From Planococcus citri (Eukaryota; Arthropoda; Insecta; Hemiptera; Pseudococcidae), in contig NC_088678.1 in the NCBI RefSeq assembly GCF_950023065.1, positions 13,630,580 through 13,694,579 of the forward strand: DNA of 64,000 nt, written 5' to 3'. Shown piece after piece: positions 36,935 through 47,545 of this stretch (within the stretch, counting starts at the first letter, position 1; every line of letters begins with the position of its first letter). The position numbers were made by a program, and so were the translations under genes. The notes below the pieces were generated by a model. That model worked only from the letters and a program-made list of their open reading frames with translations, was not told the origin of the DNA and searched no databases.

Positions 36935-37150
36935 AAATTAATTACTTAGGTAAGTAATTTTGGTAAATATAACTGATAATTTCGGTAAATAACGGATAAT
37001 TTTGGTAATTAACTGGTAATTTTGGCAAATTCTTGATAATTTTGAATTTGATAATTACTTGCTGGTACTTTTGGTAACTAAGTACAGGTAATTTTGGCAA
37101 ATTGTTAGTAATTTTGGTAATTTTGGTAAATTACTGGTAATTTGTGGTAG
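36935..37150. repeat. GGTAATTTTGGTAAATT minisatellite
   Basis: A dozen diverged copies of a 15-25 bp unit of the form TGGTAATTTTGGTAAATTAC. The same unit forms the array at 40852-41135, on the far side of the Penelope-like element. Confidence 0.85.
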
Positions 37151-37798
37151 GAGAAAAAACTGGAACCCAATCAAAAACTACCATAAAACAAAAAATTCAG
37201 AAAATTTTTTCGTTTTGAGTTTTGAGATTTTTGATTTTTGGAATTTCCCAGAAATTTTCCAGGAGGAAAATTTCTGATTTCTTTGAAGATATGAGAGCCG
37301 ACGATACACAACTTAATTGTAACTAATAACCTCATACCCACTTAGTTGTACTGGATATCCTATTATGCACTCTCCTGGTTTTAATGGATGTGGTCGTGCA
37401 TATAATTAATATCTCTCACGATTCGTACACTAGCTCAGTGCAATGATCTTAGGGTTGTATGAATCGCGGACGAGGAATTATTCCTAATTCCCACCGGAAT
37501 ATTTAAATTTATTTATATTTGTCGTGGGGACACGATACAATACTTCGTATATTGTACGAGTCTGTGCAGTCTCGGACGCCAAAATACCATATTTACTCAT
37601 ACCATAGAAATACTTACTTTATTTGTGGAAATACTTACTTTTGTCATAGATGGAATGATTTACCAAGAATAATAATTCGTCGATTCGACAATCGTCGATA
37701 AATAAGAAAAGAACTCGTGAAATAACTTATATATTATAATTATGCCAAGAGTAAAAGGTGGACATTTTGATACAAAATTGTCCTTTTTGATTTGTGTA
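37151..37798. other. unassigned stretch
   Basis: 37310-37520 has mixed composition and resembles part of an LTR, but no second copy is in the window. No gene. Confidence 0.3.
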
Positions 37799-37905
37799 CT
37801 TATCCGAATAACTTATCAGAATAAAGGGATTTTTATTGGGAAAGGGAGAACTTATCAGAATAAAACTTATCAGAATAACGGGATTTTTATTGGGAAAGGG
37901 AGAAC
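37799..37905. repeat. AACTTATCAGAATAA tandem repeat, left of PLE
   Basis: Repeats of AACTTATCAGAATAA, twice followed by a GGGATTTTTATTGGGAAAGG block. The same unit resumes at 39731 beyond the Penelope-like element, so the element inserted into or captured this array. Confidence 0.8.
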
Positions 37906-38005
37906 TTTGTTTTAAAAACTTTATTAACGGGTATTAGGCCGGATTACAAAAATAAATTTTGCTAATATTTCGCAAGAATTACATCTAGCTTCTTCAGAGC
38001 AGTGT

Positions 38006-39253
38006 TCACCACTGAGGGTTCCTTCTTGATTGAGATCTAGTTATAGGTCCAAGTTGGGTGTGGTCTCTCTCCTGATTGGTCCCAGCACTAAGGGTGTGGC
38101 CTATCACAAGGGTGTGGCTTCTTCCCTCATTGTGTTGGGTGTGGTCCTCTGTGTGAGAGTCTAGGGTGTTGTCCTGTCTTTGTCCCATTTCCTGGGTGTG
38201 TCCTTGATTGAGGTTTTCTTCCCAATTTTCAGCCTGGTAGCTTTTTGAGATTTGTCTTTTTTGGAGTATAGGCTTCCATGCTCTTGGTAGGGTGAAACCA
38301 TCTTCTCTGTTGAAATTGTTGCCATGCTTGTAGATTTCGATGCTTTCTCTCACCATCCGGCCAGTCCACCTTGTTTCTCTTGACAATACTTTGGCTTTGG
38401 TGAAGTCCACTGTCTTTTGGCATTCTGCTGAATGTTCAGCCACAGCTGACTTCTTCACCCTTGCATGGCTTGTGTCACTTTCATGTTCCTTTATCCTTGT
38501 TTTTATCTGTCTTCCAGTTTGCCCAACATAGTGTTTTCCACATCCACAGGTTATTTTGTATACTCCTTCTGTTTCCAAGGGGACTTTGTCCTTTGTTGAG
38601 GGGATTGTGTCTTTGATGGTTTTGAGAGGTTTGAACACTGGTTTTATGTTATGTTTCCTGAGCAGCTTTCCAATCCTGTCTGTGGTGTTTTGGACATATG
38701 GCATTATCACAATCTTTTCTTTTTCTTCAGGTTCCTCCTTAGGTACTCTTTCTTCCCCAGTTTTTCTGATTATTGATTTGATTAGCTGTTTGTTGTATCC
38801 GTTTCCTTGGAAAATGGTAGTTAGTTCCTCCAGTTCTTGTTCTAGGTTTTCTTCATGGCATACTATCCTGGCACGTTTGGCTAGAGTGTGGATTACTCCT
38901 TTCTTCTGTGCAGGATGGTGGTGGGAATCTGCCCTTATGTATTTGTTGGTGTGTGTGGGCTTCCTGTATACATTGTGCTGCAGTTTCTTCCCAGTTTCTC
39001 TGTGTAGTTTAACATCTAGGAAGGCAAGCTCATTGTTTTTCTCCTCTTCTACAGTGAATTTTATGGCTGGATGAATGCTGTTCAGGTGTTGTATGAATTC
39101 TTGCAGTTTGTCTCTTCCGTGTTGCCAAATAGCAAACACATCATCCACATATCTTAGCCAGATCTTTGGTTTCAAGGTTGCTGTCTCCAAGGCTTTTTCC
39201 TCAAACTTTTCCATGTAGAAGTTTGCCACTTTGGGGGAGAGAGGTGAGCCCAT
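38006..39253 (-). CDS. Penelope-like reverse transcriptase/GIY-YIG endonuclease, 5'-truncated
   Basis: 415 residues, open without a stop. Residues 1-18 are the RT motif B (MGSPLSPKVANFYMEKFE). Residues 31-42 hold motif C with the catalytic YVDD (35-38), and 79-107 carry LDVKL and YRKPTHTNKYI, both typical of Penelope RTs. A GIY-YIG nuclease follows at about 229-280: GVYKITCGCGKHYVGQTGR, then KTRIKEH. The tail is Thr/His/Gln-rich and ends RSQSRRNPQW. The family's ORF is usually about twice this long; motif A and everything upstream are absent. The frame is open a few codons above the ATG (YEQKEGVA) up to the inversion point near 39279, so the ATG is simply the first Met left. The enzyme copies element RNA at a nicked target. 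This copy cannot do so alone. Confidence 0.9.
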   Translation of the reverse strand: MGSPLSPKVANFYMEKFEEKALETATLKPKIWLRYVDDVFAIWQHGRDKLQEFIQHLNSIHPAIKFTVEEEKNNELAFLDVKLHRETGKKLQHNVYRKPTHTNKYIRADSHHHPAQKKGVIHTLAKRARIVCHEENLEQELEELTTIFQGNGYNKQLIKSIIRKTGEERVPKEEPEEKEKIVIMPYVQNTTDRIGKLLRKHNIKPVFKPLKTIKDTIPSTKDKVPLETEGVYKITCGCGKHYVGQTGRQIKTRIKEHESDTSHARVKKSAVAEHSAECQKTVDFTKAKVLSRETRWTGRMVRESIEIYKHGNNFNREDGFTLPRAWKPILQKRQISKSYQAENWEENLNQGHTQEMGQRQDNTLDSHTEDHTQHNEGRSHTLVIGHTLSAGTNQERDHTQLGPITRSQSRRNPQW

Positions 39254-39278
39254 AGCTACTCCTTCTTTTTGTTCATAG

Positions 39279-39703
39279 AAAGCATGGCAACAATTTCAAC
39301 AGAGAAGATGGTTTCACCCTACCAAGAGCATGGAAGCCTATACTCCAAAAAAGACAAATCTCAAAAAGCTACTAGGCTGAAAATTGGGAAGAAAACCTCA
39401 ATCAAGGACACACCCAGGAAATGGGACAAAGACAGGACAACACCCTAGACTCTCACTCAGAGGACCACACCCAACACAATGAGGGAAGAAGCCACACCCT
39501 TGTGACAGGCCACACCCTTAGTGCTGGGACCAATCAGGAGAGAGACCACACCCAACTTGGACCTATAACTAGATCTCAATCAAGAAGGAACCCTCAGTGG
39601 TGAACACTGCTCTGAAGAAGCTAGATGTAATTCTTGCGAAATATTAGCAAAATTTATTTTTGTAATCCGGCCTAATACCCATTAATAAAGTTTTTAAAAC
39701 AAA
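39279..39703 (+). repeat. inverted partial copy of the Penelope 3' end
   Basis: The plus strand repeats the coding tail (HGNNFNREDGFTLPRAWKPI to RSQSRRNPQW, open 39421-39603) and the 3' end AATCCGGCCTAATACCCATT. A TAG interrupts the segment near 39383. It pairs with 37906-38327. Confidence 0.9.
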
Positions 39704-39727
39704 CAATGAGTGGCCGTATTAGTTTCA

Positions 39728-39805
39728 AAATGGAGAACTTATCAGAATAAAACTTATCAGAATAAACTTATCAAAATAACTTATCAGAATAAAGGAAATT
39801 TTTTA
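39728..39805. repeat. AACTTATCAGAATAA tandem repeat, right of PLE
   Basis: Four copies or near-copies of the unit seen at 37799-37905, separated from the Penelope end by about 25 bp. Confidence 0.8.
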
Positions 39806-40851
39806 AAAAAAGGAAAAGAAAAGCCCTAAAGTGCCTACCTCTGTACTAAATTGTCAGAAACCGATCCGAGACAGACGAGAATTGATAACTTATCCGCAAT
39901 GGAAACAGTGCTAAGGACATAAAATCGTCTACGGCGACGAAAATGCCCGAGTCGTGGATGTCTAATCCATTTAGTATCGTAGGTTTCGTATGACCAAATT
40001 ACCTACTTAACTTGAACACGAACTGTACTGGATCTAATTTATCTCTTGGATTGAGCTGCAGATCAATCCAAGTAGATAATGATGACGACATCGGAAGTTG
40101 TAGTACTTACCAACTAACAACCTGTAACTTGACATTACAGATTCTTGAAGAACGACTCATTGATAGCTAACCGAAGCTATGGCGCTTGTGTGCCGGTTAG
40201 CGGATATCATTCCTAGCTATGGCGCTAATAGAACAAATATCCATGATTTCGTCTCGGATCGGCGTATTTATAACCTTTGGTAGTCGAAAATCGTGCAGTA
40301 GCTGGGTGGGGTAAGTGGCGCACGCGTATATCGCGTCTAGCGGCGCTAACGTAGGCAACCGACGCTCGTATTATGTCATATTCGCGTATATTCGGCGAAG
40401 ATCGTAAAAAACTTGCTTATTATTGGTTAATATATCGGAAGTGGAAATAAATTTGGCACCACCCCGGAAATACGATGTTATAATCGTGTATAATCGTCGA
40501 TATTTGATAATCTCGCAATTGCGATTGGTCGTAGGCGCCACCACTACTAAATAGGTCTGGGAAAAACGTCGCATTTGGTCACTGACGTCATAAATGGTCA
40601 TTAAAATGGTCGAATGTTCGCCGCTAAGGGGACAGAAAAATATTCATTTGCCCTGAAAGACTGGAGAAACTTCATTCTATACAGAGATAGAATTATTTTC
40701 TCCCACGTAGGCAGACAGGAATACGACGAAATAAGTTTCTCCCAGTATATAGGTGATAGAAAAATATAAAATTAGGCTTCTCCCAGCTTGAGTGACAGAA
40801 GAAAATTGTTTTCTCCCACTAAAGTGGGAGAGAATGCTGTAATTTTCTCCC
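39806..40851. other. single-copy stretch with CTCCCA repeats
   Basis: CCGATCCGAGACAGACGAGA near 39861 and TCGTCTCGGATCGG near 40249 are inverse matches and could bound a small repeat. 40695-40851 contains TTCTCCCA/CTGGGAGAA-type repeats, including CTCCCACTAAAGTGGGAGAG. No gene recognised. Confidence 0.35.
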
Positions 40852-41135
40852 ACTACAAATTTTGGTAAATTACTGGTAATTTGGCTAATTACCTACTGGT
40901 AATTTGGGCAAATTGTTGCTGATTTTGGTAAATTTCTGGTAACTGGTAATTTTGGTAATTTCTGGTAATTTTGGCAGATTATTAGTGATTTTGGTGTTTT
41001 TGTTAATTTTAGTAATTTTTGGTAAATTACTGGCAATTTTGGTAATTATTAGTAATTTTGGTAATTATTGGTAATTTTGGTAAATTGTTAGTGATTCTAG
41101 TAATTTTTGATAGATTGGTGACAATTTTGGATAAT
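40852..41135. repeat. GGTAATTTTGGTAAATT minisatellite, second array
   Basis: Diverged copies of the unit found at 36935-37150. Confidence 0.85.
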
Positions 41136-41264
41136 GTACTGGTCATTTTTGGAAAATACCGCCGTTTTTTTGAATCTCTACACTTCAATTTTCTCAACTT
41201 GGATCCAACAGTTTCCCTTAGTATGTATGTACTTCAAACTTGTTAATTGTTAAAAAAATTTGAA

Positions 41265-41830
41265 GTATTGAATTTGAAACACATAGTGCGTTTGTCTTAA
41301 CCACAGGTCCATACTTGGGTCTGAAAACACCCACTGATTGAAACGGTGTCTGTCTCAAACACAGGTCCTAACTTGGGTCTGAAAGCACCCACTGATTAAA
41401 ACAGTGTCTGTCTCAACCACAGTTATTTTAAATTCTGATTGTGTGATTTTGGCAGAATGTGGAGTAGGTTTCTTGTTTGTTTTATGAAGTTTTTGGAAAT
41501 ATCGAATTTGAGACTCTCACTGTGTTAGTCTCAACCACAGGTCCTTATTTGGGTCTGAAAACACCCACTTATTGAAACAGTGTCTAACTCAAGTACAGGT
41601 GTTTTAACTTTGGATTGTTCAATTTTGGCAAAGAATGAATGGAAGAATGAGTGGAAGAAAGAAAGAACAGATGAAAAGACAAAAAGATGGAAAGACTGGG
41701 TAGAAACAGTGTCTGTTTCAAACACAGGTCCTAACTTGGGTCTGAACACACCCACTGATTGAAACAGTGTCTGTTTCAAACACAGGGTCCCAACTTGGGT
41801 CTGAATTGCTGATTGTTTGATATTAGCCAG
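41265..41830. repeat. minisatellite, unit about 62 bp
   Basis: Units contain ACAGTGTCTGTCTCAAACAC, AGGTCCTAACTTGGGTCTGA and AAACACCCACTGATTGA. At least six copies, some interrupted by unrelated AT-rich spacers (41420-41500, 41600-41700). Confidence 0.85.
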
Positions 41831-43480
41831 AACGTGAAGTAGGTCTTTAGGTCTCTACTTCTCTAGTTCAAAACAGGGTGTCTAACAAAATTTCGAAACA
41901 AAAAAGCAGGAGTTCAGTAGAACTTTTAGGAGGACATTCTTCAAACACTTGGCGTTTTTTAAAGGGGGGGATATTTTATATTCAAGTTTTGTGTTTTCCG
42001 ATGTCTTTTAACATCTCAACATTTTTTCAAGCAAGGGATATAATGTCATAATTTCAATTTTTGATTTAAAAAAAAATCAATTTTTCAGTACTTTTTTCAC
42101 TATTTTTTTTTCAACCAAATGTTCAGAAAGCTATTCACTTGCCCCCCCCCTCCCCAAACACACACACAAAAGGTCAAATTTTTCACTGAAAATTTTTCAA
42201 AACAATTGAAATTACTTAGTAGAAAGTTTGTATATGTACAAAATATTTTTTAAATTCAATAAAAAGTATTTTTTTTTTTTAAACAAACAAGTTGCCAATT
42301 TTATCCAAAAAAACTATTCACTTTTTTAACCAGAATGTTCCAATAAATTTCACTTTTTTGCTGAAAATTGCCCAAAAACTTCACTTTTTTAGCAAAAATT
42401 TCTAAAAGCCAAGCATTTTGCTGAAATTTTCAACGTCTCACTTTCTGTGCAAAATCAAAAGTCTCATTTTTTTTTCTCCAAAAAACGATTCGTATCGAAA
42501 TTTTGTCACAAAACGAAAAAAATTCCTACTTTTTGCTGTATAAAATCATCTGTTTGATTTTTGTCGAAAAAAGCCAAAAATTCTTACTTTTTTGCGTAGG
42601 TAGTCAAGAATTCTCGAGATCATAATATAATTTTTTTGATAAAAATGGCGCAGCACACTTCACTTATTTAGAAAATCATTGATCATTAGAATATTTCCTG
42701 CATTCTTTTTGAAGTGAGGGAAGGGGGAGGTGATCCATCAGCTGTCAATCGACTCATGGTCTCAACGTCTCAAGTACTTCAATTTTTCTTTCTTTTTTTG
42801 TACTTCAACTGCTGCATAACAGACTACAGAGATTTTCCCCTCTTGTTGTATGGTAAACAAATTGATGTACTGCGTAAATTCACCCGAAAGTATAGATAAT
42901 ATAGGTACCATCTGGTAAATAAACATCGCACGGATTATTCCACTCGAAACCAAATCGATTCTCGTTTTCGTATGAATTTTTAAAAAAGAATTTGCTCGAG
43001 TATAGATAGCAAGAATGGTAGCGACCTTTTCAACACGAGAGATTGAAAATTTCACCAAATGGTTCAAAAATACGTACAATAGCATAGCGCATCATGCAAA
43101 CAGATATTCATTTTTGTTTGATGTTCGATTGTTCGACGGCGTATTTCCGCGAATAAAACGTACATATGCAGTTTTATCGAGTACGGCAACCCTAAAAGTC
43201 GACCAAAACAACGTGTAACTGTTGTCATATCATTAACACCTCATTCATCGGGCTCGGGCGATTACAGCACGATGGTAAAATTGATTTTAAAACGGCGTGT
43301 TTGTAAAGTGGGTTAGATACTGGCCCAATAAACAATTATATCGATCCGATCACAGCCTTCTGTACGTACGTTGGTAAAAATATCTTGGCAGAAATTCAGA
43401 CGATAGTGAAATTTTTATCAAATTCGACTTGGACGTAGTTACAATTAACCCAATCTAAACGCGTCATCGTGATACATCGT
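41831..43480. other. unassigned stretch
   Basis: 42060-42620 is low-complexity with CACTTTTTTGCTGAAAATT-type repeats. 42850 onward is CpG-containing and single-copy-like. Short frames such as 43015-43218 lack support. Confidence 0.35.
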
Positions 43481-43530
43481 CGTGGCGGCGACGACGACTA
43501 CGACTACGATGACGATGACGATGGCGAGGA
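43481..43530. repeat. GAC/GAT trinucleotide repeat
   Basis: GGCGACGACGACTACGACTA followed by CGATGACGATGACGATGGCG. No long open frame supports it as a coding Asp run. Confidence 0.7.
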
Positions 43531-45929
43531 AGTAATTGAAAATTCAGCTCGTGTTCCTCGATACGAGACAAATCGTAACGTCAAGCTTGAAATACCCCCT
43601 TATACGACGATTTCGATTATATATACCTAGCTACGTATATGTATGTAAAGTTCGACGTTGAGATTTGAAAACTTATAGATCTGTCCGTGTAATGCACGCC
43701 GCCTTATATAGTATACTTATTCTACTTATACGTAATAAAGTTTAGAATTTTTATTCGTACTTATTTAAATTTCTCGTTTATTATGGCGAGGGCATGCCGA
43801 AAAGGATACACACGCGACTGAATATCGTCCAGAGCAAGGGCAGGTAGGGGTGCTGGAAAATACCATTCGTTTTTCAATTTGTTCGCGAACGTGTATAAAT
43901 ACGACTATAGCAAAAACACAGGCGACGAAAGATACTACAACTACGTTATTTCCAAAACTCTTTTTAAAGACAAAAAAAAACCGAAACTCCGTAATCGAGA
44001 AAGTTTTTTTAAAAGTTAAAAGCTAAAAGTTGATATTTAGTTTAACGCATTTCGACAATGAAAAAACCTTAACCATCTTTTCGACATTATTAGTTTGAAT
44101 TCGCGAGACGATCGAGCTGTTTTTATACTCGCATATTTAGGTTTGGGGTGTCGTGTAATGCACCCCTAAAATACAAAAAAAAATAACAGAAACACAAAAG
44201 GGTGAACGAACTACGCGTAAACACGTGCTCTGGCTGTGACGTCATTGATAATTCTCGCACCAATGACGTCATATTGCGAGACATACATTTTTGGACTGGC
44301 GGCAGCGCGTGATTTAAATCGATTTCCAAAACTTATTTTCACATACGTATTTTATACTTATGTACTCTAGTTGTGTTCTTGATCGTCCTATATATGTATG
44401 TATGTGTACATGACTAAAATTACCGTCGGCCAAATGTTTTCCTGTTTTTTATTACCTTCGAGGTACTTTACAATGCTATATAAGTACTTCGCATGTGCAG
44501 ATTAATTTATAAGATCTTGTGTAGTATCAGCCTTTTGTTCTAATACTTATTATACGAATTGAGGATGACAAAATTCATCGATGAATTCAAAATGATGAAA
44601 TTTTCCTGAATTTTGTAGGTACTCGTATTCGTGCAGGGTGTCTCAAAGTGTCATCGTGTTTTGTACCAATTCTATCCAGGTACCTCTTCATCGTATAGTC
44701 TTTCTACCGCGTGAAACTGAAAAGTTTGTAGAAATTCGCCGAAATGTCAGGAAAAAGTATTAACATTCCTCGAACGCCGAAACGTCTAATATATATTTCT
44801 CAGAAATCAAACACTAATGATGCTATTTTAATAAATTTCTTCTTTAATGGATAGGTACCTACTTCGAATATTACGATGAGATTACCGAAGCGCGATTTAA
44901 TCATCTGCGGAAAATTTAACTAATGATTAAAAAATGTATTATTCATTGATTTATAATGACATTCTCTTGTTACCTACCTACCGGTATCTTTACGGTGGAT
45001 AATTACGAACGGTTTCTATCAGAATTATTATATTTTTTTTTTTTTTGCTACGGAGAGAAACAGAAGATGGAATAAATGTCATTTTTTTTTAGTTCAGCGT
45101 TTTTAATTTTCATTGAAATGGTTGTGATATATTCGTGTAATTTTTATCCGGAAAGATTATCATTCGCGATTTTTCGCTCTTGCTTGGTTTTTTTTCGGTG
45201 ACATGAAAAATGCTGTCATTTGGTGTTTTTCGTGCTTTTTGAAAGCGGTGTTACAGGTGAAAGTGAAATATTGTTGTCGATCATTTTTCGGAGTTGAAAT
45301 ATACCTTAGATACCTGTGGAGGCTTTGTAGATGATAATTTTTATTTCAAAAATTAGTTTTTCTCAATTTTTGGGAAAGAAAATAAAAAGAAGGTATTTTA
45401 CTATTTTGTAAAATTTATCAGATCACTTTTTTTGGCTCAAGTCCTAAGACTTTGTTTACCTACCTGCGTTAAAATTTTATTTCATGATTTGAAAAAGTTT
45501 GCTTGTATAATTTTAGTAAGTCAGAATGATTTTAAGTAGAGTACCAATTAAAATTTTTTAATTTGTGTGCAATTTTAGTCATTTCAGTCATTTTGGCAAA
45601 ATTGGTTTTGGAACGTATCCTCCCACTCATGGGACCAAAAAGGTACTTTGGGCCTGGGATTATTATAAAATTTAGAAAAGAAAATCAATTTTTATCATTT
45701 CCAGTTTTGCATTTTTCCTCTTAAAATATTTCAGCTCCCAAAAATTACTGACAAATTTTCAAAACAATGGTAACAGTGGTAAATTTGAGTAATAAATGCA
45801 ATTTGTGAAATTTATTTTCAACACTATTTTTGAATAACTTTTGATGGATATTCAGGCAATTTTAGATCAATTCCCAAAAATTCAAACAAATTTTGGCATG
45901 GGTATGTTTTTTGGACTGGAGGGTCTGTC
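43531..45929. other. single-copy stretch with promoter-like words
   Basis: CpG-containing host-like DNA. TATAAATA lies at 43894-43901 and paired TGACGTCA sites at 44237-44271. No supported transcript unit or coding exon. Confidence 0.3.
44222..44271. promoter_or_regulatory. paired CRE sites with an E-box
   Basis: CACGTG at 44222-44227 and TGACGTCA at 44237-44244 and 44264-44271. The two CREs sit inside a loose inverted repeat (ATGACGTCA / TGACGTCATTG). These are consensus sites for CREB/ATF and bHLH factors; function here is a guess. Confidence 0.3.
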
Positions 45930-47545
45930 CAAATTTTTTTAGCGACTTTGAGAGTCCACACACATGGGTCAATGACTTTAAGAGGCCAGACAGGCCAATG
46001 GACGGACACTAAAAGCTAGACAGTAGGTTAGTGACCTTGAAAAGTTAGACAGGCAGGTCAATGACCTTAGACGGTCTGACAGACAGACGACGGTGGGAAG
46101 CTAGACAGGTCGGTCACTGAACTTGAGTGGCCAGACAGGTGGACAGACGATCTTGAGGAGCCACACAGACGGGTCAATGACCTTAAGAGGTCAGACGCGG
46201 AGCCAGACGGCTTTCAAGAGCAAGACAAACGGGTCAATGACCTTAAGAAATCGGATAGACGAACGGACAACTACTACAGAAGGTAGACAGTATGTTAGTG
46301 ACCTTGAGAAGTCAGATATACAGGTCAATGACCTTAAGAGACCGGGTAGACGAATGGGCGACTACTGTAGAAGGTAGATAGTAGATTAGTGACCTTGAGA
46401 AGTCAGATATACAGGTGAATGACCTTGATAAGCTTGACAGAAAGACAATCTTGAGAAGCCAGACAAACGGGCCAATGACCTTAAGCGTCCAGACAGGCAG
46501 ACAGACAATCTTGAGAAGCTCGACAGACGGACCAATGACGCTAAGAGGTCAGACTGGAAGCCACACTGCTTTCAGGAGCCAGACAAACGGGTCAGTGACC
46601 TTAAGAAACCGGATAGATGAACGAACGACTACTACAGAAGGTAGATAGTAGGTTAGTGACCTTGAGAAGTCAGATATACAGGTCAATGACCTTAAGAAGC
46701 TTGACAGACTGACGATCTTGAGAAGCCAGACAAATGGGTTGATAACCTTAAGAGATCAGACCAGAAGCCATGTGGTTTTCAGGAGCCAGACAAACGGGTC
46801 AATGACCTTAAGAGACTTGATAGACGAACAGGCGACTACTACAGAAGGTAGATAGTAGGTTAGTGACCTTGAGAAGTCAGATATACAGGTCAATGACCTT
46901 GAGAAGAAAGACAATCTTGATAAGCCAGACAAACGGGCCACTGACCTCAAGCGTACAGACAGACATACAGACAATCTTGAGGAGCCAGACTGACCGGTCA
47001 ATGACCCTAAGAAGTCAGACCGAAAGCCAGACGGTTTTCAGGAGCTAGAAAAACCGGTCAATGACCTTAATAGACCGGATAGATGAACGGACAGCTACTA
47101 TAGAAGGTAGATAGTATGTTAGTGACCTTGAGAAGTCTGATATACAGGTCAATGACCTTAAGAAGCTTGACAGATAGACAATTTTGAGAAGCCAAACAAA
47201 CGGGTCAATAACCTTAAGATGTCATACTAGAAGTCAGACGGCCTTCAGGAGCTAGACAGACGGGTCAATGACCTTTAGAAGCCAAACCCGATGCCAGATG
47301 GCTTTGGAAAGTCATATTGATAGGTAAATGACCCTACGTGGCCAGACAAGCAGGAAGACGAGACGACCTTGAGAAGATAAGTAGATTGGTCAATGATTTT
47401 AAAAGGACAGACAGGCAGACATAGGTATGACCTTGGGAAGCCAGACAGGCAAACAGACAACCTCGAGAGGCTACATAGATAGGTCAGAGACTTCAAGATG
47501 CCAGACAGAAAGGTCAATGACCTCAAGATGCCAGACAAGCAGCGT
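45930..47545. repeat. large GACAGACGGGTCAATGACCTT minisatellite
   Basis: About 1.6 kb built from the unit seen at 20120-20825. A higher-order unit is visible: ACTACTACAGAAGGTAGATA, GTAGGTTAGTGACCTTGAGA and AGTCAGATATACAGGTCAAT recur in order near 46270, 46355, 46620, 46830 and 47090. It ends in CAGATC-rich sequence (47545-47730), as does the other array. Long open frames inside are repeat by-products. Confidence 0.9.

Larger units (their letters stand above)
37906..39703 (-). mobile_element. Penelope-like element with inverted partial copy
   Basis: The minus-strand coding half (38006-39253) is followed at its 5' break by an inverted copy of the element's own 3' end (39279-39703, pairing with 37906-38327). 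Both outer ends read TTTGTTTTAAAAACTTTATT. Head-to-head partial copies at the 5' side are well known for Penelope-like elements. The N-terminal half of the ORF is missing. Flanking AACTTATCAGAATAA repeats sit on both sides. The few differences between the arms suggest a fairly recent insertion. Confidence 0.85.

Noticed and set aside
38340..39074. Plus-strand frames of 63 and 172 codons
   Set aside because: They are antisense shadows of the Penelope RT frame.
39605..39650. CTGAAGA ... GAAA arrangement at the Penelope end, like a hammerhead ribozyme core
   Set aside because: Penelope-like elements can carry hammerheads, and CTGANGA plus GAAA are present. A convincing stem II between them could not be drawn by eye.
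46123..47538. Frames of 61-87 codons in the large minisatellite
   Set aside because: They are translations of the repeat unit on both strands.
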